Assembly (NCBI GenBank): GCA_016719225.1
Contig: JADKAN010000004.1
Coordinates: 434,001-498,000 of the forward strand
DNA: 64,000 bases
Source of the DNA: Flavobacteriales bacterium
Lineage (GTDB): Bacteria; Bacteroidota; Bacteroidia; Flavobacteriales_F; PHOS-HE28
Direction of reading: 5' to 3'
Position 1 is the stretch's first letter, and each line of letters begins with the position of its first letter. The notes beneath the pieces are model-generated. The model searched no databases, had not been told where the DNA came from, and saw only the letters and a list, made by a program, of their open reading frames with translations. Shown here piece by piece: positions 25,677-35,764 of the stretch. The position numbers and the translations under genes are program-made.

Positions 25677-27968
25677 TCAACGTTTCCGCAGGCGTATCAC
25701 CACGCTCTTGCTAGCTGGGGTTCCGCTGCGCTCCGCCTTCAGCTCCAAGGGCACCAACACGTTCGCCTCGGGGAAGTAGGTGGCGGCGCAACCACGCGCA
25801 ATATCATACGGAACCACGAAGAAATCCGTGGCTACGCGCTCGCGCCCGTGATCGCTTACCAAGTCCACCCTGTCCTTCGCATCAAGACATTCCTTGGCCA
25901 TGTCATCAGCATGCATCAACACCACACGGCGTTCTCCATGGATGCCGCGGTAGCGGTCCTCAAGGCCATAGATCGTCGTGTTGAATTGGTCGTGCGTGCG
26001 GATGGTCATCATCAGGTACTCACCTTCTGCGAGCGCCCATGCCGGTGCGTGATCCACCATGAAATGCGCTTTTCCGCTTTCCGTGGTGAAGTTGGCTCCG
26101 TCGCGAGGGCCGTTGGGCAGCACGAAGCCTTCCGGCTGGCGCACGCGGCGATTATAATCGTCGAAGCCAGGGATCACGGCCTGTACTTCTTCGCGGATCA
26201 GGTCATAGTTCTTCACCATACCCCTCCAATCCACGCCGAATTTGCTCCCGAACGTGGCTGCGGCCAATTCACACACGATCGCCGGCTCACTGCGCAAATG
26301 CTCGCTTGCCGGTTCGTGTGCGCCTTGAGAGCGGTGAACCACGCTCATGCTGTCCTCCACGGTCACGAATTGCGGTTTGCCGTTCTGCACGTCGCGTTCG
26401 CTGCGGCCGAAGCAGGGTAGGATGATCGCTTCCTCACCCGTGATCACGTGGCTGCGGTTCAGTTTAGTGCTTACTTGAACGGTAAGATCACAGTTCATGA
26501 TGGCCAATGCGGTCACCTCGCTGTCGGGTGTGGCGCTGATGAAATTTCCACCCAGCGCGAAAAATACCTTGCCTTTGCCGTCGCGCATGGCCTCGATGGC
26601 CCCGACCACGTCGGTACCATCTTCTCGCGGCGTCTTGAATCCATAGCGCTTGTCCAAGGCATCCAGAAGTGAGCTGCTCGGCCTTTCGAAGATCCCCATC
26701 GTGCGGTCGCCCTGTACGTTGCTATGACCGCGCACGGGACACGCGCCCGCACCCGGCTTTCCGAAAGCGCCGCGCAGCAAGAGCAAGTTGACCACTTGGT
26801 GGATATTCGCTACCGCATTGACGTGCTGGGTAAGCCCCATGGCCCAAGAGACGATGATGCGGTCGATTCCCGCCACTAGTTGCGCCACCTGTTCAAGTTG
26901 ACCGATCGGCACGCCGCAGATGTTGGCCATCGCCTGAGCGTCGGTATTCCGCAGGTCAGCGATGAACGCTTCGTAGCCTTCTGTCTTGCCGGCGATGAAG
27001 TCCTTGTCGAACGCGGATCCGGGCGAAGCATCTTCCTTATCCAACAGCAACCGCATCACACCTTTCAGGAAAGCCACGTCGGTGTTGATCCGAAGGCCGA
27101 CGTGCAGCGTATGGAAATCAGTGCCGTTCACCAGCACGCTCTTCACGTTCTGAGGATCAATGAAGCCATGGGTGCCTGCCTCGGGCAGTGGGTTAACGCT
27201 CACGATCTTGCCGCCATTCTCCACGCACTTCGTCAACGCGCTCAACATTCGCGGATGGTTCGTGCCGGGGTTCTGGCCCATCACAAGGATCAACTTGGCC
27301 GCGTAGATGTCATCCAGCGAAACGGTACCCTTACCGATGCCGATGGTCTCGCCGAGACCGGTGCCGCTGCTCTCATGGCACATGTTGCTACAATCCGGCA
27401 GGTTGTTGGTGCCGAACATCCGTGCGAAAAGCTGATAGACGTAGGCTGCTTCGTTGCTGGCCCGGCCACTGGTATAGAAAATGCCTTCGTCAGGGGACGA
27501 CAACCCGTTCAGGCGTTGGGCAATGGTCGAATACGCCTCGTCCCAGCCTATCGGCTCATAGTGATCGCGGCCTTTACGCAGGATGAAAGGCTCTGTGATC
27601 CGCCCGCTCTTTCCCAGGTCGAGGTCGCTCCAAAGACCTAATTCCTGCACACTGTGCTTCGCGAAGAAGGCCCGGTCCACTCGTTTGGTGGTTGTCTCTT
27701 CAGCCACCGCCTTGGCCCCGTTCTCGCAATATTCGCCCAAGCGGCTGCGGTGGTGCGGGTCGGGCCAAGCGCAACTGGGGCAATCGAAACCATCTTTTTG
27801 GTTCAGCTTGTTCAGTATCTTGATACCGTCCAAAACCCCTGTTTCCTCACGGATGTGAGCCAGGGATTGGATCACCGCCGGGATGCCCGCAGCGCGGTCC
27901 TTCCGGTCGCTTAAGCTCAAGCCGGTGTGTGTGTCCGGAGGAAGGAGGGCGATGTTACGTTGGTTCAT
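25677..27968 (-). CDS. FdhF/YdeP family molybdopterin oxidoreductase
   Basis: A 763-residue molybdopterin enzyme. The N-terminal iron-sulfur-like stretch reads DGFDCPSCAWPDP, with a further Cys at GEYCEN, in the style of YdeP rather than of the classic four-Cys formate dehydrogenases. Later motifs include YTSGRASNEAAYVYQLFAR, SNMCHESSGTGLGETIGIGKG, MGQNPGTNHPRM and the C-terminal dinucleotide-binding THDQFNTTIYGLEDRYRG. No twin-arginine signal is present, so it acts in the cytoplasm. YdeP-like enzymes are thought to be formate- or related-substrate oxidoreductases; the substrate is unknown, and no partner subunit is adjacent. The start follows TAATTTTA by about 30 bases. It is divergent from the metB-like gene. 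Confidence 0.92.
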   Translation of the reverse strand: MNQRNIALLPPDTHTGLSLSDRKDRAAGIPAVIQSLAHIREETGVLDGIKILNKLNQKDGFDCPSCAWPDPHHRSRLGEYCENGAKAVAEETTTKRVDRAFFAKHSVQELGLWSDLDLGKSGRITEPFILRKGRDHYEPIGWDEAYSTIAQRLNGLSSPDEGIFYTSGRASNEAAYVYQLFARMFGTNNLPDCSNMCHESSGTGLGETIGIGKGTVSLDDIYAAKLILVMGQNPGTNHPRMLSALTKCVENGGKIVSVNPLPEAGTHGFIDPQNVKSVLVNGTDFHTLHVGLRINTDVAFLKGVMRLLLDKEDASPGSAFDKDFIAGKTEGYEAFIADLRNTDAQAMANICGVPIGQLEQVAQLVAGIDRIIVSWAMGLTQHVNAVANIHQVVNLLLLRGAFGKPGAGACPVRGHSNVQGDRTMGIFERPSSSLLDALDKRYGFKTPREDGTDVVGAIEAMRDGKGKVFFALGGNFISATPDSEVTALAIMNCDLTVQVSTKLNRSHVITGEEAIILPCFGRSERDVQNGKPQFVTVEDSMSVVHRSQGAHEPASEHLRSEPAIVCELAAATFGSKFGVDWRGMVKNYDLIREEVQAVIPGFDDYNRRVRQPEGFVLPNGPRDGANFTTESGKAHFMVDHAPAWALAEGEYLMMTIRTHDQFNTTIYGLEDRYRGIHGERRVVLMHADDMAKECLDAKDRVDLVSDHGRERVATDFFVVPYDIARGCAATYFPEANVLVPLELKAERSGTPASKSVVIRLRKR

Positions 27969-28085
27969 TTGATCATGCGGATAGGATCGAGCGGGTGGAT
28001 AAAATTAGCCCCCATTGGCGGATGCTGCTATCAGGCGTCCTCGAAGGACGGCTGCCTACCTTCGCCGCCCAGTTTGATACCAGCC

Positions 28086-29225
28086 ATGAAATTTTCGACC
28101 AAAGCCGTACACGCAGGAGTGGAGCCAGACCCTTCCACCGGCGCCATCATGACCCCGATATTCCAGACCAGTACGTACGTGCAGAGCGCACCGGGACACC
28201 ATAAAGGCTATGAGTATAGTCGCACGCACAACCCAACGCGCACGGCCTTGCAAAGAGCATTGGCCGCCTTGGAGAACGGTAAGCATGGCCTTTGCTTCGC
28301 CACGGGGATGGCCAGCATCGATGCTGTGGTTAAACTACTTAAACCGGGAGACGAGGTGGTGAGCACCAATGACCTCTATGGTGGTACCTACCGTCTCTTC
28401 ACGAAAATATTCGAGCCTTTCGGCGTGAAGTTCACTTTCGTGGATATGGGTGATCCCGCCAACGTGGCCGCAGCGATCACCCCTAAGACAAAGCTGGTCT
28501 GGGTGGAGACGCCCACCAACCCTACGCTCCGCATCGTCGACATCGCCGCCATGGCCAAGCTGACCCAGGGCAAGGACATGCTGCTGGCCGTGGACAACAC
28601 CTTCGCATCGCCTTATCTCCAAAACCCATTGGATCTCGGTGCGGACATTGTCATGCATTCAGTGACCAAGTTCCTCGGTGGCCACAGTGACGTGGTGATG
28701 GGTGCCTTGATCGTGAATGATGATGACCTTGCCGACCGTCTCGCCTTTATCCAGAACAGCTGCGGTGGCACGCCCGGTCCACAGGACTGCTTCCTGGTGC
28801 TTCGTGGTTTGAAGACGCTGCACTTGCGCATGGAACGGCATTGCTCGAACGGCCGGGCCATTGCTGAATGGCTTGCGAAGCATCCCAAGGTTGGTCGCGT
28901 TTACTGGCCCGGTTTTCCCAGCCATGGCAATCATGATGTTGCCAAGCGCCAAATGCGGGACTTCGGGGGTATGATGAGCTTCACCATCAAAGGGGATAAG
29001 TTGGAGGATGCCACTAAGTTCCTCAGTTCCTGCAAGCTCTTTACCCTTGCGGAATCGTTGGGAGGGGTGGAATCGCTGATGGGTCATCCCGCGAGCATGA
29101 CCCACGCCAGCATACCGCGGGAAGTCCGGCTCCGTTCCGGCGTCACCGATTCCTTGATCCGCCTCAGTGTGGGCGTGGAGGATGCTGGCGACCTGATCGA
29201 TGACCTGGAACAGGCGTTGGCCTGA
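28086..29225 (+). CDS. cystathionine gamma-synthase/lyase-type PLP enzyme
   Basis: A 379-residue PLP-dependent enzyme of the Cys/Met metabolism family (PF01053). Motifs: TPIFQTSTYVQ, EYSRTHNPTRTALQRALA, FATGMASIDAVV, DLYGGTYRLF, VWVETPTNPTLRIVDI, and the PLP lysine in HSVTKFLGGHSDVVMG. It also has SLGGVESLMGHPASMTHAS near the C-terminus. Members make or break cystathionine; which of the two cannot be told from sequence alone (annotations as metB, metC or mccB are all possible). The ATG at 28086 fits the family, and the upstream extension to 27927 is non-homologous. A possible promoter element is TACCTTCG at 28057-28064. Confidence 0.93.
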   Translation: MKFSTKAVHAGVEPDPSTGAIMTPIFQTSTYVQSAPGHHKGYEYSRTHNPTRTALQRALAALENGKHGLCFATGMASIDAVVKLLKPGDEVVSTNDLYGGTYRLFTKIFEPFGVKFTFVDMGDPANVAAAITPKTKLVWVETPTNPTLRIVDIAAMAKLTQGKDMLLAVDNTFASPYLQNPLDLGADIVMHSVTKFLGGHSDVVMGALIVNDDDLADRLAFIQNSCGGTPGPQDCFLVLRGLKTLHLRMERHCSNGRAIAEWLAKHPKVGRVYWPGFPSHGNHDVAKRQMRDFGGMMSFTIKGDKLEDATKFLSSCKLFTLAESLGGVESLMGHPASMTHASIPREVRLRSGVTDSLIRLSVGVEDAGDLIDDLEQALA

Positions 29226-29286
29226 GCCGCCATTGGCAATCCAATGTTCTGACGCTAAGGTGACGGGGGCGCGACATGGCGTCCTC

Positions 29287-29294
29287 TAACTTTG
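29287..29294 (+). promoter_or_regulatory. putative -7 promoter element of the M43 protease gene
   Basis: TAACTTTG, a full match to TAnnTTTG, 5 bases before the ATG at 29300; a leaderless message is predicted. Confidence 0.55.
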
Positions 29295-29299
29295 TGTTC

Positions 29300-31402
29300 A
29301 TGACATCCTGCTCCAAAGTTTCCCACGGCTCAGCTTTTTACATGCTGGCCATTGTTGCCGCACTGCTTTTCTCCCCGCGTTCCATTGCACAGGATTTTAT
29401 GTGTGGGAACAACGAACTCTCCCGTATGGGCCATGTGGTCGAAGGGCATCCGGAACGCATAGCGGAAATGGCGCAGGCCAAGGACGAGCTTGAGGCGTTC
29501 ACAGCGCACTTCCAGATCGCCCCCGCACGCGATGGTGATCAATATGTGATCCCGGTTGTCTTCCACATCATCCATAATAACGGTCCTGAGAACATCAGTG
29601 ACGATCAGGTGCGTGATGGTGTGCTGATGATGAACCAGGATTTCAACCAGAACAACCCGGATTGGGCCGATGTGCAGCCTGAATTCCTCGGCATCGTGGC
29701 CAACACCGGCATCACCTTCAAGCTTGCCCAGCTTGACCCCGACGGGAATTGCACGAACGGTATCACGCGCACGCAGAGCACCCTTACCTATCAAGGCGAT
29801 CAGGATATGAAGGATCTGATCAACTGGCCCCGCAACCGTTACTTGAACATCTGGGTGGCTTCCAGTTTGGGAGGAGCCGCGGGGTATTCGATGTATCCTT
29901 CAAGCGTGAGCGGTCCTTGGGGTGATGGCACGGACGGTATCGCGGTGTTGGCGACTTACGTGGGTTCCATCGGGACCAGCAGCTTGAGCCATTCCCACAC
30001 GCTGAGCCATGAGGCTGGCCACTGGATGAACCTGAAACATTGCTGGGGTGATTCCAATGATCCCGGACTGGCATCCAATTGCAACATCGACGACAATGTG
30101 AACGATACTCCCGACACGAAGGGTTGGACCAGCTGCAACCTCCTTGGGGCAAGCTGTGGTTCCGAAAAGGATAATGTCGAGAACTTCATGGAGTACTCGT
30201 ATTGCTCAAAGATGTTCACTGAAGGGCAGAAGACGCGCATGGTCGCGGCGCTGAACAGTGGCACTGCCAGCCGTAATAATTTGTGGACCTCGTCCAACCT
30301 GGCGCTAACGGGCGTTAACGCCGATCCGGTGATCTGTACCGTCCAATTCAACAGCAGCACCCGCACGGTCTGCCAAGGCCAATCCGTGCAGTTCACGGAT
30401 ATGAGCTACAACGGTGTGACGCAGTGGAATTGGACTTTCGCCGGCGGCTCGCCCGCAACGTCGACGGATGCGGATCCATTCGTTACCTATGATACCCCGG
30501 GTCTCTATGATGTTTCCTTGACCGTAGGGAACGGTGCCCAAACACAGAGCGCGGTGCAGACCCAATACGTCAAGGTCCTTCCATCCACCGGCATGTTATT
30601 ACCTTTTGTGGAGGGGTTCGAGGCATTGACCAGTTTGCCCTCCGACAATTGGCAGGTGAACGACCTGAATTTGGACGGTACATATGCTGTAAGCACGGAT
30701 GCCGCTTTTTCAGGTTCACATAGTGTGCGCTTGCACAATACAAGTTCCAACGGCGGTCGTGTGGATGAGTTCTTGAGCAACACCATCGATGCCTCCTTGG
30801 ACCCGCCGCTCACTATGAGCTTCCGTTATGCGTTCGCCAAACGGTTGAACAGTAACAACGATGCTTTACGCATTTATCTCAGCATGGATTGCGGCGAAAG
30901 TTGGAGTCTGCGTCGCACGTTACTTACCGATGCCTTGGTCACAGCACCCAATACGTCCGGTTCGTTCGTGCCCAACGGTCCGGATCAGTGGGCTTTGAAC
31001 GATGGGATCACCATCAACGCTCCCTTTGTCGTGAGTAACCTGCGTATCAAGTTCAAATTCGACAGCGGCGGAGGGAATGACCTTTGGCTGGACGACATTA
31101 ATATCAACGGTGCTTCCGTCGGTATTTCGGAACAGGTCAATGCTAACGACGGCATACTTTCAGTTTGGCCGAACCCTGCTCAAGACCAACTGACCATCCG
31201 CGCGAATTTGGATGTCTCCAGCCCGGTTACCGTTGATCTGGTCGATCTGTTGGGAAGGTCCGTACGCAGCATCGCCAGTGAGAACCGCCCAGCGGGGAAT
31301 AACCAATGGACAGTTGAACTGGGCGATATCCCTGCTGGGATGTACTTGGTCCGCCTGCAATACAGCGATGCCGTGCGCGTGGTGAAGTTGACCAAGGAAT
31401 AG
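29300..31402 (+). CDS. M43 (cytophagalysin-type) metalloprotease with PKD domain and T9SS sorting domain
   Basis: A 700-residue secreted protease. A signal peptide (FYMLAIVAALLFSPRSIAQ) precedes a propeptide-like region and the catalytic domain, whose zinc motif is HEAGHWMNLKHCWG (HExxHxxGxxH-like, the metzincin arrangement) with a Met-turn further on (NFMEYSYCSKMF). A PKD domain follows at about residues 340-440 (VQFTDMSYNGVTQWNWTFAGG, GLYDVSLTVGNG), then a carbohydrate-binding-like region and a type A T9SS domain (VWPNPAQDQLTIRANL to MYLVRLQYSDAVRVVKL). It is thus exported across both membranes and anchored or released. The ATG at 29300 is chosen over 29276 because of the promoter 5 bases upstream. 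A perfect 18-bp terminator follows. Confidence 0.95.
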   Translation: MTSCSKVSHGSAFYMLAIVAALLFSPRSIAQDFMCGNNELSRMGHVVEGHPERIAEMAQAKDELEAFTAHFQIAPARDGDQYVIPVVFHIIHNNGPENISDDQVRDGVLMMNQDFNQNNPDWADVQPEFLGIVANTGITFKLAQLDPDGNCTNGITRTQSTLTYQGDQDMKDLINWPRNRYLNIWVASSLGGAAGYSMYPSSVSGPWGDGTDGIAVLATYVGSIGTSSLSHSHTLSHEAGHWMNLKHCWGDSNDPGLASNCNIDDNVNDTPDTKGWTSCNLLGASCGSEKDNVENFMEYSYCSKMFTEGQKTRMVAALNSGTASRNNLWTSSNLALTGVNADPVICTVQFNSSTRTVCQGQSVQFTDMSYNGVTQWNWTFAGGSPATSTDADPFVTYDTPGLYDVSLTVGNGAQTQSAVQTQYVKVLPSTGMLLPFVEGFEALTSLPSDNWQVNDLNLDGTYAVSTDAAFSGSHSVRLHNTSSNGGRVDEFLSNTIDASLDPPLTMSFRYAFAKRLNSNNDALRIYLSMDCGESWSLRRTLLTDALVTAPNTSGSFVPNGPDQWALNDGITINAPFVVSNLRIKFKFDSGGGNDLWLDDININGASVGISEQVNANDGILSVWPNPAQDQLTIRANLDVSSPVTVDLVDLLGRSVRSIASENRPAGNNQWTVELGDIPAGMYLVRLQYSDAVRVVKLTKE

Positions 31403-31422
31403 TACGGTGTAGGCTTGTTCTG

Positions 31423-31462
31423 AACGGCGAAGGCCCCGGATCATTCCGGGGCCTTCGCCGTT
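31423..31462 (+). terminator. intrinsic terminator after the M43 protease gene
   Basis: Perfect 18-bp stem (31423-31440 with 31445-31462), TCAT loop, followed by TTTC. It begins 21 bases after the stop and may also stop the convergent gene at 31525. Confidence 0.9.
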
Positions 31463-31524
31463 TCTACCAACTCCTTGTGACTGTTCGGATGGTCCGTGAA
31501 CAGCCCTCACTGAGCACCATTGCC

Positions 31525-31962
31525 TTATTCCTTGTAGCCCACCAAGATCGCTACGCAGCCAACGGTCAGCATATTATTTCCGCCGCGGTCCGCCTGAGGC
31601 ACATCAATATGTACGGTGAGCTTCTGGGTGGTGGCTACCTTGAACTCAAAGTTCTCCTTGGGTGCATCAGCCTTGCTTTCGAAAAGGGTGGTACCAGCAG
31701 CATCGGCGAGCTTCCAGTTCACCGCTCCCAAAATGGGATGGGCGCATACCAAGAGGCGATATTCCTGCCCACTGTAGAAAGTGAGTTCAACCTCCGCCTC
31801 CTCGCCAGGTGCGAGTTGTGCGGCATTGAAGGTCTGGTTGAACTTGTACGGTGCCATCTCCGGCATGCACTTGTTCTTGGCAAAGCTGCGGCATTGTGCA
31901 TTGCCGGCCAACGGGGCTGCCGCCAGGCAAACGATCGCAAGGAACTTCAGGGTCTGCTTCAT
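31525..31962 (-). CDS. exported hypothetical protein
   Basis: A 145-residue secreted protein. A signal peptide (LKFLAIVCLAAAPLAGNAQ) is followed by a small beta-rich domain with paired Cys residues (QCRSFAKNKCMPEMAP) and strands such as EVELTFYSGQEYRLLVCA. I do not recognise the family. It begins 8 bases after the stop of the lipoprotein gene at 31971, and both are on the minus strand, so they likely form an operon. No reaction can be assigned. Confidence 0.8.
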   Translation of the reverse strand: MKQTLKFLAIVCLAAAPLAGNAQCRSFAKNKCMPEMAPYKFNQTFNAAQLAPGEEAEVELTFYSGQEYRLLVCAHPILGAVNWKLADAAGTTLFESKADAPKENFEFKVATTQKLTVHIDVPQADRGGNNMLTVGCVAILVGYKE

Positions 31963-31970
31963 GGCGGCTC

Positions 31971-32855
31971 TTAGTTGATATAAGCGTTGCGGATGGCCGA
32001 TACCGCGTCATGTATGGCTTTCATCTGTGCATCGGTGAGCCCGGCCTGTGGGGCACCTCCACCGATCACTGTTACACCGTTCTCCTTTGTCACGGTCGCT
32101 CCGCCGGTCGGGGTAACGACGTCCTTGAACAGCTCGGTAAGCTTTTCGAGGTCGGTCTGCACAGCGTTCACCGCAGGGTCGTCCGGGCTGTAAGTCTTCA
32201 CCAGCTCCAACAGGTCGGTCAACGGCAGCTTTTGCTCAGCGATGCGCTGGCGCAGTTCCGGCGTATCGTGCTGGGCCGCCACTTGCGAGGCGATGTACAG
32301 TCCTTCCACCCAGCCACCGGCGATCATCAATGCGCTGATGTTGTCACGCTGGTTCTCCTTGAGGTAGCCGTCCACCTGCCAGTAAGTTTCGCTGATGATG
32401 CTGAGCAACGAATCCCGGTTGTTGCGGTTCTGCTCCAAGCGCGAGACCACCTGCTCGTTGAAGGCATTGTCGACCCCAAGCTTTTTTGAAAGTTGCTGCG
32501 CACAGCTGGTATAGAGCATGCTTTCCTGCGTGTTGTTGTACACACTGGCGTAGCTGAGGTCGGCTCCGTAGATGCCAAGATTCAACGCTTGCTTGCTCGC
32601 GGACGTGTAATCGTTCACGTGCTTGACGTCGTTGAGTATGTCCTTTTCGTATTCCGCACCTGCCTTTTTCAACAGACCAGCGGTCTCCATGGGAGCCGGG
32701 ATGTTGTGAAAAATGTTCTTCGTGCGGGCCGCGCGTAACGCGGCGGTACTGTCCGCAGCGGGAACCGTGAGGGTATCCTGTTGAGGCTGATCACCACCGC
32801 AGGAGGCCAGCAGGAGCGCTGCCAAGGCAGTACTTAAAAGTGGAATGGATCGCAT
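31971..32855 (-). CDS. putative lipoprotein, unknown function
   Basis: A 294-residue lipoprotein. From the ATG at 32855 the signal reads MRSIPLLSTALAALLLASC with the lipid Cys at residue 19. The remainder is a soluble, mainly helical domain (for example YEKDILNDVKHVNDYTS, NAFNEQVVSRLEQNRNNRDS), lacking a motif I know. It is followed within 8 bases by the exported hypothetical protein and probably shares its transcript. The frame extends upstream to 32903, before the signal. The gene lies 60 bases from the polA stop, in the same orientation. Confidence 0.8.
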   Translation of the reverse strand: MRSIPLLSTALAALLLASCGGDQPQQDTLTVPAADSTAALRAARTKNIFHNIPAPMETAGLLKKAGAEYEKDILNDVKHVNDYTSASKQALNLGIYGADLSYASVYNNTQESMLYTSCAQQLSKKLGVDNAFNEQVVSRLEQNRNNRDSLLSIISETYWQVDGYLKENQRDNISALMIAGGWVEGLYIASQVAAQHDTPELRQRIAEQKLPLTDLLELVKTYSPDDPAVNAVQTDLEKLTELFKDVVTPTGGATVTKENGVTVIGGGAPQAGLTDAQMKAIHDAVSAIRNAYIN

Positions 32856-32914
32856 GGTGTGGCGCACGTCGGTTTTAAAGGGCGCGGTAAAGGTGTCATC
32901 CACGCACCGGGCGA

Positions 32915-35764
32915 TCAGTGCGCTTCCAGCCAGTTTTTCCCCACGCGCATGTCAACAACGAGCGGAACGGTCAACGGCAAGGCGCCCTCCATCAGTTCTT
33001 TTACCAAGGCCATGAGCTCATTTTCCTCTGCTTTATGGCAGTCGAAGACGAGTTCGTCATGTACTTGCAGCAAAAGCTTGCTTTTCAAGCCTTCCGCCTG
33101 CATCCGCGCATGGATCTGGATCATCGCCACTTTGATGATATCGGCAGCGGTGCCCTGCATCGGAGCGTTGATGGCCACCCGCTCCGCCGCCGCGCGTACC
33201 GTGTTGTTCCCGCTGGTGATATCCGGCAGGTAGCGCCGCCGGCCCATCAGCGTTTGTACGTATCCGTGCTCGCGGCAAAAACCGATCATTTCGTCCATGT
33301 AGCCTTTCACTCCGGGGAATTCGGCGAAGTAGCCATCAATGATGCCCTGCGCCTCCCCGCGAGGGATCCCGAGATTCTGACTGAGCCCGAAAGCACCTTG
33401 GCCGTATGCTATGCCGAAGTTCACCGCCTTGGCCCGGCTGCGCTGATCACGCGTCACCTCTCCGATGGCTGTGTTGAACACCTTGGCCGCTGTGGCCGCG
33501 TGGATGTCCAGTCCCTGCCGGAACGCTTCCTGCATATTCGGATCGCCGCTCATGTGCGCTATGATGCGCAGCTCGATCTGGGAATAATCCGCACTTAAAA
33601 GGCCGAAATTTTCATCACGTGGTACAAAGGCCTTGCGGATCTCCCGTCCCTTTTCCGTCCGGATAGGGATATTCTGCAGGTTCGGCTCGTCGCTGCTCAA
33701 CCGGCCTGTGGCGGCCACCGCTTGGCGATAATTGGTGTGGACGCGCCCGTCCGCGGGGTCCACCGCAAGGGGGAGCGTGTCCACATACGTTCCTTTTAAT
33801 TTCCGGAGGCTGCGATAGTCCAGGATCAGTGGGATGGCAGCGTGTTCATGGGCAATGAGGCTAAGGATGTCCTCGCTGGTCTGGTACTGGCCTGTCTTGG
33901 TTTTTTTAGGCTTTTCGCCGCCCAGCTTCAGGGTTTCAAAAAGGACGTCGCCAAGCTGTTTGGGCGAGTCGATGTTGAACGGCACGCCGCAGGCCGCAAT
34001 GATCTTGTCCTGCAATGACAGGATGTCCTCTCCGAGTTCTTTGCTGAAGGAATTCAGCGCATCCACATCCAAGCAGATGCCTTCACGCTCCATGTCCGCG
34101 AGCACCCGCACCAGCGGCATCTCCACTTCGTTGAACAGCTTTTCCTGCTCCTGTTCCTTCAACCTCGGCGCGAGAAGCTCGTGTAATTGCCAAGTGATGT
34201 CGGCATCCTCGGCAGCGTATTCCGCAGCAAGTTCCACCGGCACGGCCCGCATATTCTTCTGCGCCTTTCCCTTTGGTCCGATGAGGTCCGTTATGGGCTT
34301 GGGCCGGTAGTGAAGCAGTGTTTCGGCCATGTAATCCATGCCATGGCGCAGGTCCGATTCCAATAGGAAATGCGCCAACATGGTATCGAACTGAGGACCT
34401 TGAACGCTAATGCCATAGCGTTCGAGCACCAGCATGTCGTATTTCAGGTTCTGCGCCACCTTGGTGATATTCCGGTCCTCCATCACGGAGCGGAATCGTT
34501 CCACCACAACTTGGGCCTCCTCTTTTCCCTCAGGGACCGGTACGTACCAACCCTCGTGTTTTTTCCAACTGAATGAAAGCCCCACGAGTTCCGCCTTTTG
34601 TAACGAAAGGTCGTCGGTCTCGGTGTCGAAACAGAATTTATTCAAGCTGGCCAGCTCTTTGGCCAAGGCCATTTGCTTTTCCGGCGTGTCAGCAATAAAG
34701 TATTCGTGCGGAGTGGTGGAGAGATCCGCCATGGCGGCACTTCCCTCACCTCCTTCACCACTTTCCCCTCCTTCACTCCCGAACATGCTGATCTGATCTG
34801 CATTCACTGCTGCCTTTTTGCGCACTGCGGGAGCTGCTGGTGTGGCCTCCAACTGTGCTTCTTCACCCAACACCGCTTTCAGCAGGCTGCGGAATTCCAG
34901 CTCGCTGAATACTTCCTTGATCTTTTCCTCGTCCGGCGGGTCCAAATGCAGTGCGCTGTGGTCCACATCCACCGGCGCGTCCACGATGATGGTGGCCAAG
35001 GCCTTGCTCTTGCGTCCCTGTTCTGCAAAGGCGAGCACGTTCTCCTTCTGCTTGCCCTTGAGCTGCTCCGCACCGTCGATAACACCTTCCAAGCTGCCGA
35101 ACTGCTTCACCAGCTTCATGGCGGTCTTTTCGCCGATGCCCGGAATGCCGGGGATGTTGTCCACCGCATCGCCCATCAGGCCAAGGATGTCGCGTACCTG
35201 GTCGGTGTTATCCAAGTCCCAGCGAGCACAGATCTCTTTTGGACCCAACAGTTCCGGTGGTGCACCGCTGCGGCCAGGTTTGTACATCAGGATCTTGTCC
35301 GTTACCAACTGCCCGAAATCTTTGTCCGGCGTCACCATGTAGGTGGTGTAGCCTTCTTTTTCCGCCTTCTTCGCCAAGGTGCCGATCACATCGTCCGCCT
35401 CGTAACCGTCGCTTTCGATCACCGGGATGTTGAACGCCTCGATTATGCGGCGGATGTAAGGCACGTTGCTGCGGATGTCGTCCGGCATCTCCTGCCGGTT
35501 GGCCTTGTATTCCACATGCGTAAGGTGCCGCTCGGTGGGCGCGGCGGTATCGAAAACCACGGCAATGTGCGTGGGCTTTTCGCGCTTGATGAGGTCGAGC
35601 AACGTAAGGGTGAAGCCGAAAGCAGCGCTGGTGTTCATGCGCTGGCTGTTCACCCGCGGTGCACGGATGAAGCTGAAATATGCACGGTAGATCAATGCAT
35701 AGGCATCGAGTAGGAAGAGGCGCTTGTCGTGGGAGCCGTTCTGGTTTTCAAGGGATAGGGACAT
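32915..35764 (-). CDS. polA: DNA polymerase I
   Basis: A 949-residue family A polymerase used for Okazaki-fragment processing and repair. Domains in order: 5'-3' exonuclease at about 1-290 (LFLLDAYALIYRAYFSF, ESDGYEADDVIGTLA, TPDKDFGQLV, GIPGIGEKTA), 3'-5' exonuclease at about 340-540 (FCFDTETDDLSL, then AEDADITWQLHELLA), and polymerase at about 570-949 (SADYSQIELRIIAH, RAKAVNFGIAYGQGAFGLSQ, LLQVHDELVFD). The proofreading Asp/Glu residues are present, so both exonuclease activities are expected. The ATG at 35764 is chosen; the upstream extension to 35854 does not resemble PolA. The promoter is uncertain: TACCTTCA or ACCCATTTG upstream. Confidence 0.97.
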   Translation of the reverse strand: MSLSLENQNGSHDKRLFLLDAYALIYRAYFSFIRAPRVNSQRMNTSAAFGFTLTLLDLIKREKPTHIAVVFDTAAPTERHLTHVEYKANRQEMPDDIRSNVPYIRRIIEAFNIPVIESDGYEADDVIGTLAKKAEKEGYTTYMVTPDKDFGQLVTDKILMYKPGRSGAPPELLGPKEICARWDLDNTDQVRDILGLMGDAVDNIPGIPGIGEKTAMKLVKQFGSLEGVIDGAEQLKGKQKENVLAFAEQGRKSKALATIIVDAPVDVDHSALHLDPPDEEKIKEVFSELEFRSLLKAVLGEEAQLEATPAAPAVRKKAAVNADQISMFGSEGGESGEGGEGSAAMADLSTTPHEYFIADTPEKQMALAKELASLNKFCFDTETDDLSLQKAELVGLSFSWKKHEGWYVPVPEGKEEAQVVVERFRSVMEDRNITKVAQNLKYDMLVLERYGISVQGPQFDTMLAHFLLESDLRHGMDYMAETLLHYRPKPITDLIGPKGKAQKNMRAVPVELAAEYAAEDADITWQLHELLAPRLKEQEQEKLFNEVEMPLVRVLADMEREGICLDVDALNSFSKELGEDILSLQDKIIAACGVPFNIDSPKQLGDVLFETLKLGGEKPKKTKTGQYQTSEDILSLIAHEHAAIPLILDYRSLRKLKGTYVDTLPLAVDPADGRVHTNYRQAVAATGRLSSDEPNLQNIPIRTEKGREIRKAFVPRDENFGLLSADYSQIELRIIAHMSGDPNMQEAFRQGLDIHAATAAKVFNTAIGEVTRDQRSRAKAVNFGIAYGQGAFGLSQNLGIPRGEAQGIIDGYFAEFPGVKGYMDEMIGFCREHGYVQTLMGRRRYLPDITSGNNTVRAAAERVAINAPMQGTAADIIKVAMIQIHARMQAEGLKSKLLLQVHDELVFDCHKAEENELMALVKELMEGALPLTVPLVVDMRVGKNWLEAH

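Noticed and set aside
34673..35713. 346-residue plus-strand frame opposite polA
   Set aside because: Antisense shadow of polA.
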